The position numbers and the translations under genes were made by a program. A DNA stretch of 64,000 nt. Source: Isoetes taiwanensis (taxonomy: Eukaryota; Streptophyta; Lycopodiopsida; Isoetales; Isoetaceae). The stretch covers positions 9,590,031 through 9,654,030 of the forward strand of contig JAJEKV010000013.1 in NCBI GenBank assembly GCA_021234155.1, given 5' to 3'. Below the pieces are notes generated by a model. It was given only the letters and a program-made list of their open reading frames with translations. It ran no database searches and was not told where the DNA came from. This document shows, piece after piece, positions 57,529-64,000 of the stretch. The first letter of the stretch is position 1. The number at the start of each line of letters is the position of its first letter.

Positions 57529-60500
57529 GTGGAAGATGAGTGGAAGCAAGTCAACAACAGAAAAAATGGAAAAAAGAATACAAATGGGTCAATAGTTTCC
57601 CTAGAAGTGGAAGGGGAACCTTTAGCCATAATCAATGTCTATGCATCAACAGAACCTGCAGAAAGAGAGAAGCAATGGGAGGACATGGATAGGTGGCTAG
57701 CTCAAAAAAATTATGCCAATATTCTGATGGCTGGGGACTTCAACAACACCCCAACCTGGGAGCAGAAATTTGGCAAAAAGATAAATATGTCCAGGAAAGA
57801 AAAATTCATATGGGATTCCTTGACCTCAGAATTTTGCTACATTCCTCCCTCATCATCAAATGTGTATTCATGGTCAAATAAGAGGAAGGGGAATGATAGG
57901 ATCTTTTGTCTGTTGGACATATTCTATGTGAAATCTCAAACCATCCACTGCCTGGACAAGGTGACCATTGACAATGACATTGGGAACTCCATCTCTGATC
58001 ATTATCCACAGATCTTGTCCACTCCAGCACAGGGCAAGAAGGGAGGAACTAATGTTCCTTTTAAATTCAACACTGATCTCCTCAAAAACAAATCCTTCTG
58101 TCATGAATTTAAAGAATTCTACTCCTCCCTGCAAAAGGTGGAGAGAACATCCTCCATTCAGCTTTTTCTGGATAAAATGAAATCAGTCAAAGGATGGGTC
58201 AAGAAGTGGGGTAAAAATTGGCATAACCAGAAAAGAAAGGAAAAGCAAGAAGTCTATTGCAAGATCAGAGAAATTAGGGAACTTTTGTTTAAAGACAAGG
58301 ATAATATAGAGCTTCAGAAGAAAGAGGAGGAACTGGAAAGGAAGGTTAAAGTCATTGAAGAAAATGAGGCTCGAACTTTGACAGTTAAGAGCAGGTGTAA
58401 ATTCATAAATGAGATGGATAAAAGCAGCTCAACTTTCTTTTTTAGGGTTGCTAAAAATAGACTTATGAATAATGGGATTGTAAAAGTCAAGGCTCCTAAT
58501 GGGAAAACAATAGATAAACAAGAAGACTTGGAGGTTTACTTCAGAGAAGCATATGAAAGTTTATTTGCTGAAAAAAGGGTGGACAGTAAAAAATTGGATG
58601 AATTTTTTGATGCCATTCCCAGGAAAAATGTGCAGATTGAAGAAAAAGACATCCTGGAGACTCCACAAGAAAGAGAAATTCAGGATACACTAAAATCAAT
58701 GGAATCTGGGAAAAGCCCGGGTCCAGATGGGTTCCAACCTGAATTCTATGTAGAATTCTGGAATTCTATGAAGGATGATCTGGTGAACTTTTTTCAAGGC
58801 CTCTGGAGGGCCAACTTCATGAATCCAGCTATAAATGCAGGGCAGATAGCATTAATTCCAAAGATAGATAATCCTGTTGCTATTGGGGATTGGAGACCTA
58901 TCACATTGACAAACACTACATATAAGGTTATGGCTAAAATCTTGGCCAACAGAATCAAACCTGTTCTCCAAGAAACAATAAATCCATGCCAGTCAGCTTT
59001 TTTGCCCACAAGGAACATTTTGGATAATTTTATTGGAGCCAGTGAAGGTCTTCATTGGAACAGACTTTCTGGCCAAAAATGTATGCTACTGAAATTGGAC
59101 TTCAAGAGAGCATATGACACAATCAATTGAGAATTTTTGAGGAGAGCTATGAGCCACATGGGTATGTCTGACAACATCTACAATTTAGTGTGGAAATTGA
59201 ATGCAACTGCTTCTTCTGCACTTATTATTAATAGTTCCCCAACAAAAATGTTTGAATGCAGAAGAGGGGTTAGGCAAGGCTGCCCTTTGGCTCCTTACCT
59301 ATTTCTAATTGTTGCTGAAATGGTTACTAAGTTGGCCTGCCATTTGCAAAACTCTGGAAAGATCCATATCCTCAGTCTCCCAAATTCTGCTGAGCCTTTT
59401 GTCATCATGCAGTATGCAGATGACACTTTTGTTTTCCTAAAAGAAGATGATCATAGTCTTCAAAATTTTATGGAGGCTTTACAGTCTTTTGGAGAAGTGT
59501 CAGGGGTACAGCTTAACAAGGACAAGTGCTCCATTATTAGTGATAATGACCAGACAGAAATGTTGGGAATTAAGGTAGTGGGGAAAAAGATGGCCACCAA
59601 ACTTTTGGGTTTGCCTCTGGCACTGAATAGCACTTTACATGGTCTTTGGGAACCTCTGGTCAATAGGATAAAGAAGAAACTCATGCTTTATCCAGCATCC
59701 TTGTCATTAGCTGGAAGGGTGGAGATAGCTAACTCTGTAATAGCTAGCTCTCATGTATACTTTTCTTCTGCAATTGTTGCAGATAAAGCTTCATATAACA
59801 ACGTAGAGAGTGCCATAAGGAAATTTATTTGGCAGGGTGCACATAAGGCTGCTTGGACTGATATGACAAAACCAAAGTCAAAAGGAGGGCTTGGCTGCAA
59901 GGATCTGTTTATGCAGGCTCAGGCATTAGGAGGGAAGATGGTGTGGAGAGCAATTCACAGCCACAACCCTTCTCCTGCCCTTAAACTGATCCACTATTGG
60001 GTAGACAGATCATATCCAGTTGGCAATCACACACTCAAACACTTACTCCCAAATTCTGCTTTTTTCCAAGCTACTCCACACTCTGAAACATCTCCCCTTA
60101 TGAGAAGAATCATCCAGGCATGGAACCAAGCTTTGTTATGTTTTAGACCTCCTGAGATTGATGCCCGATGCAGAGAAATTAACTTTTTCTGGCATCCTGC
60201 TTTTGGGTTCAATCAACAGCAAAATGATTGTCTAGCCCTTACCCATCCTCAGAAGTACATGCAATGGTTTCATGCTGGCCTGCAGAAGATTGGAGATCTT
60301 ATGGATGGAGATGGCTGGATGACATGGGAGGTGGTGAAATCTCAGATCAAGGGATCCACTCTGGACAGGAAAATATACTATAGAATAATGGATATAGTGC
60401 AGGAATTTGGAGACTTGGCCAATAATTCCAGTAAATGGACCCTAAACAACAAAGAGAACTATGAGGTTAGGGATATATATAAGGCATTATTGGATACCCA

Positions 60501-60980
60501 GGATTCTAAAGCAAGTAGACTATGAGGTTGTGAGGAGAAAACTCTAGCCAAAGTATGCAACAAGAGTTGGAAAAGCTACTCTGCTAGCAAGGTAAATATA
60601 TTTAGATGGCTGGTTCTCCACCAAAGTCTGCATACCAATGCAGTAAGAAATAAGTATGACAGTTTAGTTGCTGCCACTGCCCTCTTGGGTGTGGTCAGGT
60701 TGAAAATTCTAACCATGTTTTTCAGTGCCCATGGCTGGAGGAGTTTTGGGTATGGACTTCACAGCTCAATCAAGGTTGCCCGGGGATTTTGATAGAATTT
60801 CTAAATCACAGTAACAGACTGATCCTAACGACCAGGAATTTATGTCTATGGGTTATATGAAAACATAGAAACGAGGTTGCCATAAATGGAAAAAATCCTA
60901 ATATGACCTCCCTTAAAAAAGCACTTTTGGACATTCTGGCAGTAACTGCCATGGCTCATAAGCTATTAAAAGGAAAATAG
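57529..60980 (+). pseudogene. L-B ORF2: partial endonuclease, reverse transcriptase, zf-RVT; one stop in RT
   Basis: The frame is open from 57529 to 60525 except for a single TGA at 59128-59130, where L-A has Trp (AYDTIN-stop-EFL against AFDTVRWDFL). The start is not a normal LINE start: residues before VEGEPLAIINVYAS belong to ORF1-like spacer, and the endonuclease N-terminus (the WN block) is missing. Present are AGDFNNTPTWEQKFGK, SGKSPGPDGFQPEFY, GVRQGCPLAPYLF, YADD (59413-59424), KLLGLPLALN and GGLGCKDLF. After 60525 the zf-RVT region continues with frameshifts (VNIFRWLVLHQSLHTNA, NHVFQCPWLEEFW, KHRNEVAINGK) to about 60980. It is inactive, but otherwise well preserved and probably younger than L-A. 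Confidence 0.85.
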
Positions 60981-61053
60981 TATGACAGAGATTGGGATAG
61001 AGTTGGGAAATTCAATGGCCCTTTCCAATTCTTTACTATTGTTCTAACTGATT

Positions 61054-61434
61054 TTGATGGTGTTCTTCACAGCTCATCAGAGGAGGCTACTCAGGTCGGG
61101 AGCACCAGCTAAACTTCTTGATGAGGATGATGATGAGGACTCCAGGATGCCAATGGGTGAACTGGCAGATACTCTGATCTTATTGAAGCAAGAGATGGTC
61201 CATGCGAAAGCAATAAGAAAGCTGTTGAACCAGCATGAGGTATAGAGACATAATGGGCTAAGGCAGATCTTTCTCAATCTTTTCCATAAATGGCAACAGA
61301 GAAGGGAAGCCCACGTTATGCTTGTGATGGACTTCACCAATTTTAGTGCTCGGAAACTTGATAAGCTGCTAAGAATCTTTGGAAACTCCAAGGTCGAGGA
61401 TCTTACAATTCAAGATCTGGTGGATGTGTCCTAG
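61054..61434 (+). pseudogene. Extra open frame in the 3' region of L-B
   Basis: A plus frame of about 127 codons interrupted by one TAG (61243-61245). It starts at TTG/ATG 61054-61059. It reads AKLLDEDDDEDSRMPMGELA, then LKQEMVHAKAIRKLL, and after the stop FLNLFHKWQQRREAHVMLVM and DFTNFSARKLDKLLRIFGNS, ending VDVS-TAG at 61434. Acidic and helical in appearance. No homologue is recognised, and no similar frame is seen in L-A. It could be a 3'-transduced host exon or a lineage-specific C-terminal ORF. Confidence 0.4.
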
Positions 61435-61620
61435 GACGCTAACTAGACTGGTCTCTCTGACAGCCTACTGTTTTTATATGGCTGCTATTTTTGGTTTGGA
61501 TCTAAATATGAACATTATAAGATCTACTACTCTAGATGCTCTTATTTATATATGATGCAACCCCATTTTCGTATTATGTATTTTTCATAAATGAAACATA
61601 GAATAGAATAGAATATGATT

Positions 61621-62987
61621 TTATCATCCACGGAGACCAACTGGCCTATGGGACCCAAGTACAAAAGAGAGAGTAGCAGCGATATTACTACCGGGATTAA
61701 AAACCCCACCTAGAAGGGTTTCGGGAAAAACCTTAGTAGCAATAAGGATGCTGACATACCGCATGATTATATACATAATCACAAGTCTGGTGAGGTTAAT
61801 GTCGACATGGGGCATAACCGAAGTCCACAGATCCATTACCTCGAGGTAATGATCCCAACAAGCCTACAAGAGGCCGTGCTTTCGGTAGCTCATGCAAGGC
61901 GATGGGGCACAACTAATCAAAGCATCCGAGAGCCCCGGATATCTTTGGTATGCCGACACGAGCACCGAGGGCGTGACTTTCATCCTCACGGCCCTATTGG
62001 CGGCTTCTTGTGAGACTCTGTCCTCACGCAGGGCCCCGAATCCATCTCCCTGTCTCAATCACGCGGAGGTGGTGTGCACTGTCTTGAATGGAAGCAATCA
62101 CCCTGCGCTTTTTCATGGGTAGATGGGTGCGCAGTAGTGGTGTGGGCCCCTCGTGAGCATGGGATTAACTTTGTCAATAATTTGCCACCTTGACATGTGC
62201 CGGGGCCTCTCATCCCAAAGCTTGGCCATGAAGCAAGCATCCGGGCTTCGCTTCAAGGCGGTAGCGTTCCTTCGGTGTATGCACCGGTCCACATCCGTGT
62301 GCCCGCACATTCCATAGCGAGAACCACTGGGCTTGCTTGTCTTTCCAAAGAGGCTTTGAGTCGCCACTTGGGCCCATCGCCAACGCCAAAGCAAGGTTAG
62401 GGCAGCGGGCTTCATCCATAGCCACCACCTTCCGGAAGTAAATAATGTGACGTTCAGTATGACCTCTCTCCAGAATGGAAGGAAGCCCGTCTCACGGAGC
62501 AAGATCGATATGGGACCGTGGACTTCACTTCCAGCTGCGGGCCAAGAAGGCCTTTGTACCTGCTCTAGATCGTTCCAAGTGGTGAGGGATATCACGGCCC
62601 CCACATACGCCCCATAGAGGAGGATCGGTTCAACCAAGGCCTCGAACAAGTGTGCACGGTGACCGCGATGCATACATCTCGCCTTTGTGACTATTGTTTT
62701 GCATTGCATACGGGGCTTTCCAACCAAGCAGTGACCCGTAACGATGGATGCATCCCGGTGTGTGGTAGTAGAAAACTCAATGCCCAAATACTTATAAGAT
62801 CGAGCCACCTCCACTACCCGCCTCGGTAAGTGAATGAGGGAAGGCGTGGGTGCCGGATGATGGGACCAAAGAACACCCTTGTCTTGGCCAAGTTAACTCT
62901 TATGTCGAGTGAATTGGCAGAAAGTGTCCAAAGCATCCAGGTGGTGTTGCATGTCCTCTGGGGTATATGCGAACAGGTCAACATCAT

Positions 62988-62993
<6 letters not shown>
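61621..62993 (-). mobile_element. 5'-truncated LINE fragment of another clade, antisense, inside L-B
   Basis: Minus-strand reading begins at the RT active-site region (DDVDLFAYTPEDMQHHLDAL), shifts frame to VNLAKTRVFFG, then continues as VARSYKYLGIEFSTTTHRDA and EALVEPILLYGAYVGAVISL (62814-62113). These are the YLG and LLYG blocks of RTE/L1-like RTs. They differ from the L-A/L-B family, which has neither phrase. The 3' side carries a GGTTTTTCCCG...GGGGTTTTTAATCCCGG phrase near 61700-61730. It abuts the poly(A) of L-B at 62993 and L-B's simple repeat at 61620. It has no poly(A) tail of its own beyond GATGATAAAA. Confidence 0.65.
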
Positions 62994-63016
<23 letters not shown>

Positions 63017-63018
<2 letters not shown>

Positions 63019-63420
63019 TTATCGCTTGGGAGGAGCAAGCAAAAGAGCAATGGTAGGCCTTAGCAATTCTATCTTGAACGCCCTGGAGGACAGCAGCAGC
63101 TACACAATCTTTTGAGCTTCTATAGCCCACGATATCCATCCTGACGCTATGTGAAGGGCTTGGATTTGAAGCTTATTTCAAGAATTCGGATAAATAGCCA
63201 AGAGCACTTGCTGACTTATCAATGTGCCATGAAAAAGAGAAAGCAGCCAAGACCAAACCGGCTGAAGATGATCACACAAAAAATAAAAACAATGCTCAAT
63301 AGTCTCATCCCTTTGCTTGCACAGTGGGCAAAATATTCACTCGAGGATCAATTTGTGGACAAGCACATTGCCACGAGAGCACCTATGAATTGTTGTCCTT
63401 CTTAGGGGGCCTATATTGCA
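63017..63420 (-). mobile_element. LINE H2 ORF2 C-terminal region (proximal piece)
   Basis: On the minus strand the frame reads GNVLVHKLILE, then FCPLCKQRDETIEHCFYFLC, a zf-RVT domain with CX2C, His and Cys in place. ASGWISWAI and DRIAKAYHCSF follow, with two in-frame stops. After AATTATCGCTTGGG it continues at 56323. H2 and H1 share this ending, so they are one family. Confidence 0.7.
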
Positions 63421-63494
63421 TTGCAACTATACTATTTTACTCCTTTTTATTTGCGAACAAAAATTTGTTTGTCTTCACCATAATGTGATGCATC

Positions 63495-63790
63495 ACTAGC
63501 ACCACTAGTGATAACCAACACACCAAAAGGGCGGATCCTTCATGAGCCCCAACCTCTACGAGGCTTTATCCCATACCCTAGGCATCCAAGCCATATCAAT
63601 TCCTCTCCCTCTTGGGATGTTTGCCCTCAAGCATCTAAAACACACCAATGTTGCCATGAGGAAACGAACCTTGGCTGCGATACCAAATGTTACACACTGA
63701 CACCACTAGTGATAACCAACACACCAAAAAAATGAATCCTTCACGAGCCCCAACCTCTACGAGGCTTTATCCCATACCCTAGGCATATCA
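63495..63790. repeat. Direct repeat, two copies of about 95 bp, 197 bp apart
   Basis: CACCACTAGTGATAACCAAC through GGCTTTATCCCATACCCTAGGCAT occurs at about 63500-63590 and 63697-63787 with few differences. The stretch between reads like part of a retroelement or promoter leader but has no coding signal. The last 210 bases of the window hold nothing I can name. Confidence 0.75.
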
Positions 63791-64000
63791 CATATTCCAA
63801 CATAAAGAGGACACATAAAAAGGCATGAATCTTAAAAGTCATGAAGGATATCAATTCAATAGAACCAGTCCTACCATATATATACGCATGTAGCGACGTC
63901 GGGCACATGTTCGCTAATAAGGTCTTACATTATCAATTTTTTTGGTTGCCCAAAAGGCAAACCCTGGGATTGATGAGTTGATTGAATATTATTGGGATAT

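Larger units (their letters stand above)
56324..63016 (+). mobile_element. LINE L-B insertion with 14-bp TSD and poly(A)
   Basis: AATTATCGCTTGGG occurs at 56310-56323 and again at 63017-63030, directly after the A25 tract starting at 62994. Removing the insert and one copy rejoins the H2 LINE coding sequence in frame (DRIAKAYHCSF...), so the limits are firm. The insert holds a short 5' leader, ORF1 (56404-57447), ORF2 (57529 to about 60980), an extra 3' open frame (61054-61434) and GAATAGAATAGAATA (about 61600-61615). An antisense fragment of a different LINE (61621-62993) then precedes the poly(A). The element is the sister of L-A in sequence. Confidence 0.8.

Overview
The window is nuclear DNA of a land plant and is almost entirely repeat-derived. 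The evidence is L1-type LINEs with plant-style ORF1 (CCHC knuckle) and zf-RVT tails, a MULE with long TIRs, a CACTA element with a DUF4216-type ORF, Helitron 3' ends, and an intron-containing relic of mitochondrial-type aspartate aminotransferase. A relic of a bacterial-style amino-methyltransferase gene, a type known in bryophytes and other streptophytes, and the density of old nested insertions fit a large genome such as a fern, lycophyte, bryophyte or gymnosperm. The sequence alone does not fix the lineage. I see no intact host gene; every recognisable gene is broken.

Layout. 1-1.96 kb: unrecognised coding remnant (- strand), AT-rich DNA and a GC-rich leader-like segment. 1.96-11.5 kb: an old LINE (H1, - strand) split by a nearly full-length LINE (L-A, 2088-9936, 14-bp target-site duplication). 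11.6-13.55 kb: multi-exon DNA methyltransferase-like relic. 14-22.5 kb: an ATATGTC-rich tandem array hit by a 5'-truncated LINE (14052-15635, 8-bp TSD) and by a 6.4-kb non-coding, pyrimidine-rich composite element (15947-22320, 11-bp TSD) made of two head-to-tail units with shared ends. 22.5-28.7 kb: minor repeats and a truncated LINE.

28.7-34.8 kb: a giant foldback structure whose arms each carry a large array of a roughly 40-bp CATGCC/CCTAGG monomer. 36.8-49.25 kb: an approximately 850-bp duplicated segment, the second copy of which is split by a roughly 9-kb CACTA element holding Helitron ends, a transposase relic, tRNA-like tandem units and two unidentified ORFs. 50.77-53.21 kb: a MULE with 9-bp TSD and about 100-bp TIRs. 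53.38-54.35 kb: aspartate aminotransferase pseudogene. 56.2-63.4 kb: a second old LINE (H2, same family as H1) split by LINE L-B (+ strand, 14-bp TSD), which itself contains an antisense RT fragment of another LINE clade just before its poly(A). The end holds short direct repeats.

The features do not form a pathway. They record layered insertion: older LINEs (H1, H2) were targets for younger LINEs (L-A, L-B), and a tandem array and a segmental duplication were targets for others. The points most worth follow-up are the foldback structure, the 15.9-22.3 kb composite element and the methyltransferase-like relic.
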